Shown here: piece after piece, positions 12,138-23,221 of the stretch
Position numbering within the stretch: position 1 is the stretch's first letter
Layout: each line of letters opens with the position of its first letter
Source: Heligmosomoides polygyrus polygyrus
Lineage: Eukaryota > Nematoda > Chromadorea > Rhabditida > Heligmosomidae
Direction of reading: 5' to 3'
Assembly: GCA_947396885.1 (NCBI GenBank)
Contig: OX377202.1
Span: 83,742,408 to 83,806,407, forward strand
DNA: 64,000 bases
Program-made: the position numbers and the translations under genes
The notes under the pieces: model-generated
Databases searched by the model: none
The model's input: the letters and a program-made list of their open reading frames with translations, nothing else
Told to the model about the DNA's origin: nothing

Positions 12138-12420
12138 ATTTATTTATTTATTATATTTATTCGCACATAAACGAGCGCACTACTCTAGAATATTCTAGAA
12201 TAAGGAAAATCTATGGGCGCAGCATGATTAGTAACACAATGTAGTAAAAAAGGTAAACCTCAATAAACCAAAGCTGTTAATTGCAGGTAAGCGAAAAATG
12301 CTAAAAGCAAGGTCAGGTGAAATATGTTGATACAGGGCAAACAAAAAAATAATGGCAGAAGGGTTGATTAGTGGAGCTGTTGATGGAGAAGAGCAGTGGC
12401 TCGCCAAACGCTGCAAGTCG
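12138..12420 (-). mobile_element. CR1-like LINE 3' tail (5'-truncated)
   Basis: TTTATTTATTTATTATATTT is followed by ATTCGCACATAAACGAGC, then purine-rich plus-strand sequence. This parallels the tail of the 9988-11545 LINE (TTTA repeats, then ATTCGGACATGTGGGC). No RT codons remain. Confidence 0.45.
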
Positions 12421-14030
12421 TAATCGAAGACGTAACCGAAGTTTATGCCTAATGCCTACGCCAAACTATAACCACAGGTCAAGTAACTAGCAAGGGTGGA
12501 GCACAGTTTGTAGAGATACAAAACGGAGATACAATTGGAGAAAAAAATATCATTGATGTTTGGATGTGGTATAGTGCATTGATAAAAACAACTAACTAAA
12601 CACGATTCAACAATATAAAAATAGGAGGATATAATATTTATAGAAGTAGAGGGAAGAGAAGTTATTTAAAGAAATATTTAGAGAACTAAAAGAGGAAGAG
12701 CAAAGTTGAAGGGAAAGCATATCGGATGCAATTTAATAGGAATTACTTCCTACACAGACTGCGGAATAACCGTTGTTCTTCACTTGTACCCTCGCCTTAC
12801 CGTCAGAGTTAGGTCGGATCGACGATTCTCGCTCGTTTTCGTCTTCAAACTTTATTACTTATTCTTATAAATACAATCATCTATAAAATTTCAGTTGCTT
12901 TCTTCTTTTCAAACGACCACTACTCCTTTCAGCCTTGACCATATTGAAAAAGCTACCAGCAAAATTGTGTATCATTACGGAACTAAACTGGAAGCTGAAG
13001 CTTTCCAGTTATGAACAATTTTTTGAGTTAAAGCTCGAGAACTATCAGAATGCATTTGTTTTTTTGGTAATTCTGAGAAAACCACATACCTGTAAATCAG
13101 GCAGAACAAAACATTAGAGAAAAACATAAGAGGTTGCAGGAAGAGAGAAGCTGGAGATTTATGCCAAATGCTACAGTTTTTCTTTTCTTTTCTTTTTAGT
13201 TGAATTTAAGTATGTGTTATTTCGGGTTGCCGTTCGGTTGAATAAGAGCACTTTATTTACGCCTGCCACATTTCCAAGGTGTCTCCAATGCCATTCTAGA
13301 TTCTAACCAACATCGTCGTTTCTAATTCAAAATAGTAGCTTGTTTTCTAAAGATAATGTGGAGCAATGTGTCAACAAAAATAAAACCAGTGCTTTGCGAG
13401 TGACCTAAATGATTGCGCCGGCTCTAGGAGGCTAGTTCTTGTTCTGCGTCTTTTTGCAAACATTTTCTTCCACTGCGTGTCCTCTGCGGTTGTAATGCTT
13501 AACTACTCTTTAAAAATTACTCGTTCCGTTTCACTAGAGAAAGAAGCAGGAGGTTTGCAGCGACAGATCATAGTGTGGCAATTAGCACAGCACATGCCCA
13601 AAATATCTCATGCTAATACTTTGCTGCTTTTTTAGGCAATTGCTTCCAAACGTCGTACCTAAATATCAGTTTACTTCTGCCACATAATTGGTGCTTCTGA
13701 AATTCAAACCAAAAAGCTCGATGACGCGTTAATCAGTCTTTTTGGCAGTAACGAAAAGTGGGTCAATTTTTTTATTTTTCAGGTTACACCTTAAATACAT
13801 ATTTTGCAATTTTTAAAATTGAATGTTATCATCTTCGTGTTGCAAGGAAACCTTCTATCACGTAATGAAGTTTAGAACTCAAATGAAAGAAGGATCATGT
13901 GAAGGACAAAAGCGGTAGAAACTTTCGTTTCAACCTGGTATTCTGACATGAAAGTCCGCTCTTCAACTCCTAGAGTGGTTTATGTGCTTTTGCTTATAAA
14001 GTTTAAATATAATAAAATTCATAACACCCG
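12421..14030. other. No supported gene
   Basis: AT-rich sequence with short frames only; no repeats or RNA genes recognised. Confidence 0.4.
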
Positions 14031-14345
14031 TTCCATTTATTCATTTATTCAATGCGTGGACATGATCAGTCTTAAAACAAATGAGAAGCAACAAGTTCTA
14101 CTAAAAAAAATGCCACATAACAGCAACCAAAAGTAGATAAGAGCCATTCGTAACTCTAAAAACAGGTATGAACATAATTTACTCAACACCAATCCATTGA
14201 AAGCACGCATGGAGAAGGACAGAACAGGAGACAGGACAGGAGAGTTTTGTTTTCCGCAATCAGAGAGTGGAGCTCTCGCACTCTTCTGTTCGTCAAAAAT
14301 GAATGTTCTGATTTTGGTTCTTGAACTGAGACGTGCAGAGTGCAT
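14031..14345 (-). mobile_element. CR1-like LINE 3' tail (5'-truncated)
   Basis: TTTATTCATTTATTCAATGC followed by GTGGACATGATC repeats the microsatellite-then-ACATG layout of the LINE tails at 2281 and 9988. Assigned by this pattern only. Confidence 0.4.
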
Positions 14346-14419
14346 TTAAATAATAATATTCTACTATAGTTATTCCTTCTATGGAAAAATACTCTTCTAT
14401 TAAAGCCTCTCTGTTGGTT

Positions 14420-14722
14420 TCAACTTTGTGCTAGGGGAGTGAAACAACTGTTATGAAATCTGCCTTTGCTATTGTTCAGTTGTTTACGAAGGATTCTATC
14501 GTTCCGCTCTTTCCTCTATCTAGCCGATTCAGTGATTCCTATCTAAATGTGCTCACTTTTTTAAATGTTATTTTTGTTTTTGTTTCTTTTCTATTACTGA
14601 AGCCTTTTTATTCACTACTATTGGCTTTTTGTATTCGATGCCGCGGAGGGCTTCCTTTCTGGTTGACTGTCTGGTGGTGCACGCCGTCTAGTGGCGTATT
14701 AAATAAATATAAATAAATAAAT
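14420..14722 (+). mobile_element. CR1-like LINE 3' tail, plus orientation
   Basis: A pyrimidine-rich 3' UTR-like stretch ends in TAAATAAATATAAATAAATA at 14699-14718, the reverse-strand equivalent of the TTTA tails elsewhere. Its orientation is opposite to the copy at 14031-14345, so two tails lie head to head. Confidence 0.4.
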
Positions 14723-15059
14723 TCTCTCATTAACAATCCTCTGCAGGGCTGTACGGCGTAGGACGAATCTTGAAGAAGCTGTGGCATCGGCCGAAGGCCA
14801 AGCATCGAAAATGCTCCGTTCGTTCTTTCGCGTAATCCGAGAGCGGTCAAGCATTGCGTGTAATGGGGTGATATGTACGTAATAGCGAGCGGCTATTCGC
14901 TAATGAAAAGGCACGAGCTCGACAAAGCTGCCACAAAATAATGAGAATGGGAGCCCAAGCAGCAGCCGCTACGAGGTTTCCCTTCCTTGGATAGCATCTG
15001 CGACCTGATGGAGGAGCAGCAATTGCGTAACGTTCCAAAATGGGTCAGTGGCAGTGTTC

Positions 15060-16130
15060 GCAAAGTCGACTCGTCTCGAATCTTATAGCTAGTGGTAGCT
15101 TTTGCTGCGATGCGTTTGAGAGAGTTGGATTCCGGGAGGGAGGTAGTCTTACTAAGTTGTAGGTAGGCTAAACCTGCTCAAACTGTAAAAAATCTGGCTC
15201 TTACTGTGGTCTTAGGCTTCGAGAAGTACAACTTATATTGATCCCCTCTGGTTACTGAGGGGCGCAGAGTATGAAACTGTGAAAAGTTGGCTGCGAACTG
15301 CTCCCTAAAAAGTTTACGAACCATGCACAGATTAAATAATTTTCTTCTAGATAGTAAACTCGACAGTCCAAAATAGCTGTTTCTGATAACCGCACTTGGA
15401 ATGTTGCCGTAAAGGAAGCCACCACGCCTTAATAGAGTTTTCCTAGTGAAGTTGTTCTGGATTTTTTCAAGTAATGCAATATTTCTTTTTGTGAGAAAAA
15501 GCAATCCTTCCGTATTCCAAAATAGGGCGAATATAGGTTTGTAAGCCGTAATGAGAACCTTGCTATCCTTCTTTGTGAGGGCTTTGAAAATGTGATACGT
15601 TCGAGTAAAAGCAGACCTGAACAACTTTTTGTAGTGTGGGCGAACGTCTAAAGTATCACTGTATCGGAATCCCAGATGCTTAATTTCACTGACTGTTGTT
15701 ATTGATGAACCGTTGATATGATAGTTTATGAGTGTAAGAGACTGTCCTATTCTCATATGAAAGGTTTTACTCTCTGACAGGGGTAGTTTCTAATCCTCGG
15801 ACCACTTAACCAGGCCGTCAATTACTTCGTGCATTTTAACTGCATCCTGAGACCCCTCAATTTCCATATAAATTTTGAGATCATCCGCAAACTGCTTGAA
15901 TTTAGCTTTGGAATTGACGAGCAGTTCACTTATGTCAGCTGCATAAATGTTAAAAAGTATAGGTGATAGAACTCTATTTATGTTGCTCTCATCGGGATAT
16001 TTGGGAGTTCTTAGGAGCACTGCATCCTAAAGTGATTTGCGAATGTATGTATCCACCCTATAATTTGCATACTACTGGTTAAGTCTTCATTTCTGTAAGA
16101 CCGTACCAGACCTATTATATTTCTAGTGTA
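15060..16130 (-). pseudogene. Decayed CR1-like LINE reverse transcriptase
   Basis: Two open pieces cover the RT. One at 15790-16020 contains LSPILFNIYAADI and FADDLKIYMEIE (motifs B and C). The other, 15178-15756, contains IKHLGFRYSDTLD, a diverged Y...FALFWNTEG region, QNNFTRKTLLRRGG and the C-terminal TRGDQYKLYF and ARFFTV. A TGA at 15178-15180 replaces an expected Arg; homology continues in frame beyond it (AGLAYLQLSKTTS) to about 15060. A further stop separates the two pieces near 15790. The catalytic FADD is kept but the frame is broken. The 5' end is truncated near 16130 and no endonuclease is present. Confidence 0.82.
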
Positions 16131-16196
16131 GGTAGGCACTCACTTTCAGAAATTTTGTTCGACTCACACGAGTATCAGGCTTTTCGAAGAAAAAAC

Positions 16197-17130
16197 ATTG
16201 GGTGCTCCAAAAGAATATATCCGCTCCAAAATTTCATACCTCTTCAGACGTTACGCTCATTTTGGTGTGAGTTTTTGTCGTATATAATGGGGATGATCTG
16301 CCGCGAAAACTATCTAACATCTGGACAACACTGGAACCCTCCTGTCTGCTGAAGAGCAAGCTCAAACCTGAGCTTTCAACGCGCGTCGTACAATGGCTCG
16401 TCATATCGGATGAATCAGCCGCTATCTTCGAAATCCTGAGCGATATCGAACCACATCTATCCTCATTCGTCCTCGTGCCCTTTCAATCCAGGACGACGAA
16501 AGAAGGATTCTTGTGGCGAATTTGACGGGGTCTGTCAGCCAAATTCGCTCCATGACGGGTATTACGACATAAGGGACGACGGTTTGGCGTTCCGTCAGGT
16601 CGAGAGAGTATATCCACGAGAGTCCATGCGGAAGGCACCTCACATTACCGAAATTCGTAAGCAGGCGAGAAGGAAATTCACGCGCAAGAACATGGGACAC
16701 CGTGAGACAAGGCAGGTCTGCTTGCTCGCATGGACGCTTCGAAGTGTAATCGCCAATAACTTCAGATGAAGATCCTGAGGATTACCGCCAATAATACGGA
16801 AATCTGCAACAAGACCCATGGTCTTTTCGCGGTGGAACTTCAGATGCGGTTCATCAATAGTGTCGGGTGCCTTTTGGTGCAGCGGAAAGCCGGAGCTCGC
16901 ACTCATATCAAGCCGAACGGATAGCCAGGAGTACCGATATGTGCTGGAAAGTCGGCAACCCAGCAGTAAAGCGGATGCGAACGTACAACTCTAAACTTCG
17001 AAGTCCGACTCTTTTCCAGTTTTTATCAAAGCGTTGCGAGATTGGATGCAGAAGGAACTTCCGAGAACTTACAAGAGCGAAGTTCTCGAGGTGAGCCGCG
17101 CATTCTACGAGAGATTTTTCCATGAGATGT
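16197..17130 (+). pseudogene. Tc1-like transposase relic
   Basis: Fragments typical of a Tc1-family transposase occur in order on the plus strand: QDDERRILVANLTGSVSQIR followed by a SMTGITT stretch (helix-turn-helix region, about 16480-16570), RKAPHITEIRKQARRKFTRK (about 16630-16690, the segment just before the first catalytic Asp), then DPEDYRQ and FRGGTS (about 16770-16840) and the glycine-rich FGAAES region near 16875. Frames change several times and stops intervene. Left-end sequence at 16197 (CATTGGGTGCTCCAAAAGAA) looks like a TIR, but I found no matching right end. Only a fossil remains; the catalytic DDE/D residues cannot all be placed. Confidence 0.6.
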
Positions 17131-17210
17131 TATGGGGAAAATTCGTTTTCGTATTTGGTCTATGCCGTAACTTCCGGTGGACAACGGACAAATATTGAAG
17201 GATAGAATGC

Positions 17211-17345
17211 TAAAAAAACAGCGTTATTCAATCTCCTCTTCGGATGCGCCATGCTTTCTACTCCTACGCAGTATAGTGGAAGTTATTAGAATGCATACTT
17301 GCACTATTCAATGATTAGAGGTGGCAAATCGTCGCACACAATAGT
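17211..17345 (-). repeat. SINE-like repeat family S1, body fragment
   Basis: CGGATGCGCCATGCTTTCTA then a block ending GGAAGTTATTAGAATGCATA follows the layout of family S1 (gcgcattctactt, gatgtcg, gatttgaatgc) seen at 34066-34330 and 61608-61865. The pol III-like head is absent here. Divergence is high. Confidence 0.4.
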
Positions 17346-17961
17346 GCTTCATCCTTTCCAGACGAGGAGTATGACATGGATGTTCTTGCCGTCTTAGTAT
17401 CTTGAATATTCTCAATATTGTTCAAGTTTTGTACTCCATTACTTACCTCCCACTTAGTTGATGCTGGAAGTTTTGCTGCTCTCACATAGAGAGAAATATG
17501 TCGTTATAAGTACATATAAAATCCATAGGATGGTTGCAAGAAACTGAAGAGTTTAGTTCGCCTTCCGTGACAGCAGGAAAGGGGTAGTGCAACCGACCCT
17601 GTCGATCTGCTTCGGTCCACGATAGAAACAAGAGCGGAGATGGCAGAGCTCAGCGAAAGGAACGTGAAACTCCCAGAAGAGTTTCAGCTTCAAAGCAAAG
17701 AAAAAGTTCTATTGAGAAACAGAAAAGTCGGATTTACGTGTCAAGAAGCGTTGGGGCCTGAATGTCGGAAACACCGTTTCGAAATTAGCACCGAGATTTA
17801 GGTGCCAAGTTAGGAGGACGTAGGTTAAAAATAGAGGTGGAACACTGACACGAGAGAACTAGAAGTATATGTAGTATGTATGGGTTCAAATGATCTATAT
17901 TGAAGAAACTTAAAATGATGGCCAGGTTTGCCCAGAATGGGCTAGCAAACAGAGGAATAGG
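17346..17961. other. No supported gene
   Basis: Spacer left of the palindromic mariner; nothing recognised. Confidence 0.4.
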
Positions 17962-18119
17962 TATTAGGTTGGCAACTAATTTCGTGGACTCTCAAGAATC
18001 TTCAGCAAAAATCTTTATTAACAAATAACTAATGACAATCTTTAATTAAAATAAGATTCCTCGGAACGCAGAAGTGTTTTCCATATATCAGGTAGCTGTT
18101 CTATCCCACGGCCATAGAA

Positions 18120-18485
18120 TTATTGTGCTTTTAAGGCCAAGAATCTTTGGAGGTGCATTTTGACCCGGTCCGCGTTAATAAATCGTCTTCCAACCAAGAA
18201 GTACTGCACGGAACTAAAAATGTGGTAGTGACTCGGCGCAAGGAGTGGGCTGTAAGCTGGATGAGTATGACGCTCCCAGTCAAGGTCTTCTATTTTTTGA
18301 GGCGTCCGGTTCGCTACGTTCCCTCCGTTTGGTAGTGTCAAGAAGGTATTAAATTCTGGAAGCTCGTCAAGAACGGTTCCAGCATTAATGCTGTAATCCA
18401 CTCTTCTCAGCCTGTCCGCGCGCAGACCGAATTCCGCTGGAATCGGTTCAGACAGATTTCCAGGAGCGAAATTATCTTTCAGCAA
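18120..18485 (-). pseudogene. Mariner transposase C-terminal fragment, left arm
   Basis: The last ~65 codons read like a mariner C terminus: DLDWERHTHPAYSPLLAPSH, then YHIFSSVQYFLVGRRF and VKMHLQRFLALKAQ. The position of the third catalytic Asp (SPxLAPSD) is His here. The first half of the open frame (upstream of about 18340) is not homologous to transposase on this strand; it comes from the spacer and opposite arm. Confidence 0.8.
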
Positions 18486-18777
18486 GATGACGCCAGATCA
18501 CACGTCACGAATCGGGAGCTTCACAAAATCGAAGACCTCGGCTGGGAGCGTCTAACTCACCCACTTTACAGTACAGGCTGTGCGCCAAATGACTAGCACC
18601 TTCATTGCTCGCTGCAGCACTCCTTTGTTGGAAGACAATTTAATAATGTGGATCATGTCAAAATGCACCTCCAAGGATTCTTGGCTTCAAAAGCACAAGA
18701 ACTCTACAGGTGTGGGATGGCACAGGTAGCTGATAAATGGGAAGCAGTCCCGCGTTCCAACAGATCTCACTTTGGAT
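18465..18777 (+). pseudogene. Mariner transposase C-terminal fragment, right arm
   Basis: On the plus strand IIFQQDDARSHVTNRE carries the second catalytic Asp (QQD), followed by DLGWERLTHPLYS, CAPND (third Asp retained), a stop, and then HCSLQHSFVGRQFNNVDHVK and GFLASKAQELY. This is the same protein segment as in the left arm, in opposite orientation. Too short to be a functional transposase. Confidence 0.82.
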
Positions 18778-18859
18778 GAAAACTGTTATTTGTTATTTGT
18801 TTATGAACACTTTTGTTGAAGGCGCTTGAGAGTCCACGAAATTAGTTGCCAACCTAATA

Positions 18860-20221
18860 GAAGCTATCGCTTAAGCGAGTTTCCGATAGTTCAGCTTAAG
18901 GTTTGAGGTACCATACGTATCCTGCTGCATATGAAAAGGAAAGAGGTTCATTCAACCTCTAATCTTAAACTCGATGGCGTGGCAACTTAAAATTGTGAAC
19001 AACTTTTCCAAGTAGAAGTTACTCGTTGCAAAGAGTGGGTCATGAACAACAGTACAAAAAGTTCTGTGGAAGGGGGAACTATTATTTAAGACCTGTGTAC
19101 GTTCATATTACCTAGTTTCTGTTATCATTCAAATTATCTATATTGGTGTTTGTAGATCTGCTGCTGAGAAAGTTCACAACAGAAATTAGTAAGCAAGCTA
19201 ATAAAGTAGAGCAGAATATGGCAATGAGAATCTGAGGAGGCAGCATGAAAATGTGATGAAAATTTGCCCTGCTCTGAACGACAAAAAGTTACAACCCTTA
19301 CGAGCGACAACTCTTAGATTGCAATTGCGATAGCTGGGTAAAACGATGTAAGTGCTCCCTCCCGAATAAGATTCGCATTCGCAGGAACACTTAATGTCAG
19401 AAGCGTTTTTGCAGCTTAGGTCAGCCAGCGAGAGAAAGGATACACCAGAAGAATTCGGCGAGAGGAAGTATCGGCCGGATTCTTCCAGCCCGCCGAAATA
19501 TTGGTGCTAGGTGCTTTACAGAGCGGCCTAAATCGCCACCACGGACGATTATTAGGTTCGGCGTGACCGGCAGTTAGCCGCAAACTCTCCGTGAACTGGG
19601 AAGCCAATAACGAACTGCGGAAAAGATGGGCTCTGGAGCCGAAAGGAATTGAGCCCGTCTGGCTTCAGGTTATTTGGTTATTTCCCATTTTAGGCTTCTC
19701 GAGTATGTTGACCTACATATGTTTCACTTAGAACTGTTCTAGAAGCAATTCACTGATGACAAGGGTAGGAACTAATGAGAGGATTAGTGACAGCGTTCTT
19801 CGCCTTTTTTCACTCTCGTTTCTCGTTAGAGTTCTTCCTGCAAAAAACAGCAGAATCTCACTTCAGTTTTTTTCTTTTACTCAAGTCCAAAGAGCTGAAA
19901 AATTATTTTCCAGCTCTTTGGACTTGGGTAAAAGAAATTTTCTTGAAAATTTTAGCTGGCTGAGTATTCCAGAGCAAAACCGCTGATATAGATAGCGGGA
20001 GGTTGTGTTTTGAAAAGGACGTGATTACAGCCCAATGAGGCTACTGAGGAAGCCCTCTTTTAAAATACATGAAGTACATGGAGTCCCTAAACACTACATC
20101 GGAAGCTCAGAAGAGCTGTTTCCTAGGCAGCGTTGAGGAGGCACTCCAAATAATTTTTTGTACTTCTTTTAAAGTAGGAGAAAATCACCAGTATAGGGAG
20201 ATGCTTTGCTTCGATCAAACA
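18860..20221. other. Spacer with one strong hairpin
   Basis: No supported gene. A near-perfect hairpin lies at about 19872-19937. A minus-strand frame at 19416-19607 contains WKNPADTSSR, faintly like the region after RNase H in BEL/Pao elements, but too short to assign. Confidence 0.4.
19872..19937. other. Long hairpin
   Basis: TTTTACTCAAGTCCAAAGAG plus CTG on the left is mirrored by CAGCTCTTTGGACTTGGGTA plus AAA on the right, with one mismatch over about 27 bp and a loop of about 12 nt. It is not flanked by a recognisable gene or TIR element. It may be the collapsed centre of a foldback element. Confidence 0.7.
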
Positions 20222-20294
20222 GCGCCAGTGGTGTAATGACGTAGAGCATGACGCCCAATAACCAGGAGGAGAAAGTTCGAGTCCTGCCTGGTGC
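20222..20294 (+). tRNA. tRNA-like sequence, probably pseudogene or SINE head
   Basis: The stretch is exactly 73 nt, with a 7-bp acceptor stem (GCGCCAG with CTGGTGC, one G-U) and a canonical T loop TTCGAGT at 20276-20282. The T stem has only 3 of 5 pairs, and the D and anticodon stems pair poorly. Position 33 is not T in the register that gives 73 nt. The anticodon therefore cannot be assigned; sequence around AGAGC and CCAATAACC recalls tRNA-Ile. No 3' T-run follows directly. Confidence 0.3.
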
Positions 20295-21027
20295 TACAGC
20301 TCTGCTTAAAACACAAAACACCATAACTGCTCAGAGGAGGTCGACGGAATTTGAGAAGCTATTAAAAACATCAGAATCACTTGGATACCGGCGCGATTCC
20401 GCTCATTATGAGAACGATACACATTAATTGTATTAAGCCACACAAAGCAATGCTCATCTGAGTGAGGAACGTGTACTGCGAAGGCGTTCGCAGCCGGAGG
20501 CACTCTCGAGACAGAGATTTCGCTGGAGAATGTTGTCCGGCAGTGGCAAGTCACCGACGGCATGCTCGCCTCAAACTCTGCGCCACTCATTGTTTAATGC
20601 GCACGCTCGGCTGATTTCGATGGCCGAATCAGAAATGATGTCGCCGTCATTCAGAAGTCGTCCCGATCTCGAAGACACAGGGGACAGGTGCACGCTGTGA
20701 GTGCGTCACGAGTGTAAGGTGACCTCAGCGAAAGGCTGTCTCCCTAGAAAGGCAGAAAATAGGTGGAGCAATCCTCGCCGAACGAAGTTCCAATGGCCCA
20801 GTGCTCACGCAATATCAGCTCTCTTAAGCAAAGGCATTCAATACGCATTCGAAATCTTGCCTCAGAAAAATAGGTGGCTGTCACACCCGCATGAACACGA
20901 ACAGCGAACATCTAGAAAACCGGCATTCTTCCTTACTCGAGCATTTTGCATGGGGAATGCAGTGCAGGCGCAGAGGTTACCACAAACTCGTTGAGTGGCT
21001 AAAAGTTACTTATAAGAATAGGGATAA
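20295..21027. other. No supported gene
   Basis: Open frames up to 97 codons on both strands (for example 20701-20994 +, 20306-20590 -) have no recognisable domain. Confidence 0.35.
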
Positions 21028-21300
21028 TAGACGGCGTCATGCAACCCCGTCTACGATGCGCCACGCATTTTACTCCAACGTGATATCATGTAGGGAATTT
21101 GTGTGCATATTTGGAGTATGGGCGCGTGGTAGCGCAGTCGGGGAAGGAGCTGGCCTGGATTAGACCCGACTCCAATTTCTACCAAGCCTTCCATCCCTCC
21201 GTGGTCGAAGAGTTGGTCCTAACTTGTATGGAAATGAGAAGGCACTGATTTGTCCACCGTATGGGTACCATTTCATTGTGACTGCCAACTACGCTTTCAG
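21028..21300 (+). repeat. SINE-like family S1: body fragment joined to a plus-strand head
   Basis: 21028-21112 matches the S1 body (GACGGCGTC, GCGCCACGCATTTTACT, TGTGTGCATATTTGG). From about 21121 the sequence switches to a head in plus orientation: GGTAGCGCAGTCGG fits a tRNA/pol III A box, and the part containing CAAGCCTTCCATCCCTCCG (about 21184-21205) is the reverse complement of the head-proximal segment of copies at 34066-34330 and 61608-61865. The two halves are therefore in opposite orientation. The B box is diverged. Confidence 0.5.
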
Positions 21301-21561
21301 AAATAGAGTTGGCGGCGCCCAAAGGGAACTCATTAAAGCTGTCTTTTGCCCGTTATCATTATTTGGTCTTTACTATGACATGCAGTGAACAGCCGTTGAA
21401 TAAGTCAGTGTTTAATCCATGCGTGACCATTCACAGTAGGTGCACATTTAAGCTCCGCCTGGCGCCAGAGTGTTGGTCGCCACAAAACATCGGCATAAGT
21501 GCTCATTATCTCTGTAACGTTAAGTTAAAAAAATAGAAAGACTTTGTCGTTTCCTGTTATA

Positions 21562-22406
21562 TCAGGTTGGAAACTAAGTCTCATCCGTTTTGTGAACATT
21601 TTATTCTGAATTTTTTTGCTTAATGCTGTATACAATTCGAAAAAGTTGATTTGCTCAACAAAAACTCGCTTTAAATTTTTTTCATTCATTTCTATTTTGC
21701 TAGTTTTTATGTCATTAAAGTGGAATGTCCAGAAAACTCGAATCATTTTAATCAACAGCTCCTACACCTTGGTGTTATGTGTAATTTGAAAGAATATGTT
21801 CTGCCATATCAAATCGTTTGCGTTTATTTGTTTAGTTATTGCGATTAATCGTTGGTACTGATTTTTCTCATTTTTTACCGTAATGTTTAAAAAAGAGAAA
21901 TTGATCTTTACCAACAGCTCCTTTTTCCTCAGTTGTCAAAAATTGAAAAGTTAGCACGAATACGCTAAACAAACGCTTTAAAAGGGCAGAAATCCTCCTC
22001 GAACCAACATGATAAAGAATTAACCAAAGAGTGGGAGCTGCTGGTAAAAATAATTCGTCTTCTGGATACTCTAATTTAATGCCTTGAAACTGGACGAAAA
22101 TCATAATGAAAGAAAAACTCCACGGCTGCTCGTATGGAGCAGATTTTTTTTTTCGAATAGTGTGTAACGTTATGCAAAAAACTTCATGCATAAGCAGAGA
22201 GAGGAGCTTTCGTCGAAGGTTATTTTTATTTCTATGACTTTCCACTTTGGTGACCTAAAAATTGTCAAATCAGAATGAAAAATGCGAGACATAAGTTCTG
22301 ATACAACAAATCATTTCCTTTCGATCGGTGTATTAATAACATTATGCAAACCTTTAGAGGCAAAATTTAGAAAGAATTAAGAAAGGGGACTTAATTTCCA
22401 ACCTAA
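21562..22406. mobile_element. Mariner-related TIR element without transposase, 845 bp
   Basis: The left end TCAGGTTGGAAACTAAGTC at 21562 mirrors GACTTAATTTCCAACCTAA ending at 22406 (17 of 19 bases). TA flanks both ends (21560-21561 and 22407-22408). The TIR shares TTAGGTTG with the mariners at 17964 and 23451. The interior is AT-rich; a 125-codon minus frame (21868-22245) shows no transposase motif. CAACAGCTCCT occurs twice inside (about 21754 and 21914). Likely a non-autonomous derivative. Confidence 0.65.
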
Positions 22407-22408
22407 TA

Positions 22409-23221
22409 CACCTTCCAGCATGTATATCTTATATTCTTGCATTCCTTGAAGAAAACCTACAACATGCAGACTTCATCAAATGCTTGGAAAAATGTAATAG
22501 CAAGGCAGGTGATCATTACAAATAGTTGTCACAACACTACGAAACAGCTACGATTAAGGTAGTATACAGCGAAGGAATTCTCATAGTTGCAGTTTGTTTC
22601 TAATGGGTGTCAACGAGATAGACAACAATGTCAATAGTTGTCGATCTATTGTTGCCAATGATGAGTGAAACTCGTGAAGGCATGAAGTTGAGCGCAGGCC
22701 AAGGAATGATTCTACTGAGTCTCGTATCCTGTCCCTACCTTCTTGCTCTGTTCACTAGAAATCCTGTCTCGTCACGTCTAAGCTCGCAAATTGATAACCG
22801 AGCCTTGAGGCGTAATGGGTGAAGACGTATTGGCAAAGCCCATTATCACCCCAATGTCGTCTCATCCTGGAACAGCCAGTGGGTTATTCTTGTCATTGAG
22901 GCATTATTGTGAGCCTGAAAAAAGTCTTCTGCGGTTGTTAAGCTCTCATTTGCGACGAGATGCTCTACCACCCAAGAGTATACTATAGCGACTGCTTTAA
23001 CCAGTAGTGCAGTACATGAATCAGCTCCACTAGCACGGTGTTATGCTGTCCTCCCACATTTATAGTTTTGAGAACAGCTCGTCACTTCCACTTAGTGTCA
23101 ACGCTCTCGTCCGCTCTGCGATGATGCAGATGGGACGAAAACACTCGTTGGGCTGTCATTATCAGATTTTTGGTCGACTTCGAGCGCTCTTGCAGAAGAG
23201 ATTTCTGTATCGTGCGCTAAG
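22409..23221. other. No supported gene
   Basis: Only short unrecognised frames. Confidence 0.4.

Larger units (their letters stand above)
17964..18857. mobile_element. Palindromic mariner: two inverted 3' halves in one element, 894 bp
   Basis: Perfect 33-bp TIRs begin TTAGGTTGGCAACTAATTTC at 17964 and end in the complement at 18857, flanked by TA at 17962-17963 and 18858-18859. Beyond the TIRs the arms 17964-18341 and 18491-18857 are still inverted copies of each other (roughly 75-80% by eye). Each arm encodes the mariner transposase C terminus, left arm on the minus strand and right arm on the plus strand. A central spacer of about 150 bp separates them. No N-terminal or first-Asp coding region is present, so the element is non-autonomous. 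Confidence 0.88.

Noticed and set aside
19416..19607. BEL/Pao RNase H-like WKNPADTSSR
   Set aside because: A single short motif without neighbouring pol domains; could be chance.
22612..22660. Short inverted motif CAACAAT / ATTGTTG
   Set aside because: Only 7 bp of pairing; expected by chance.
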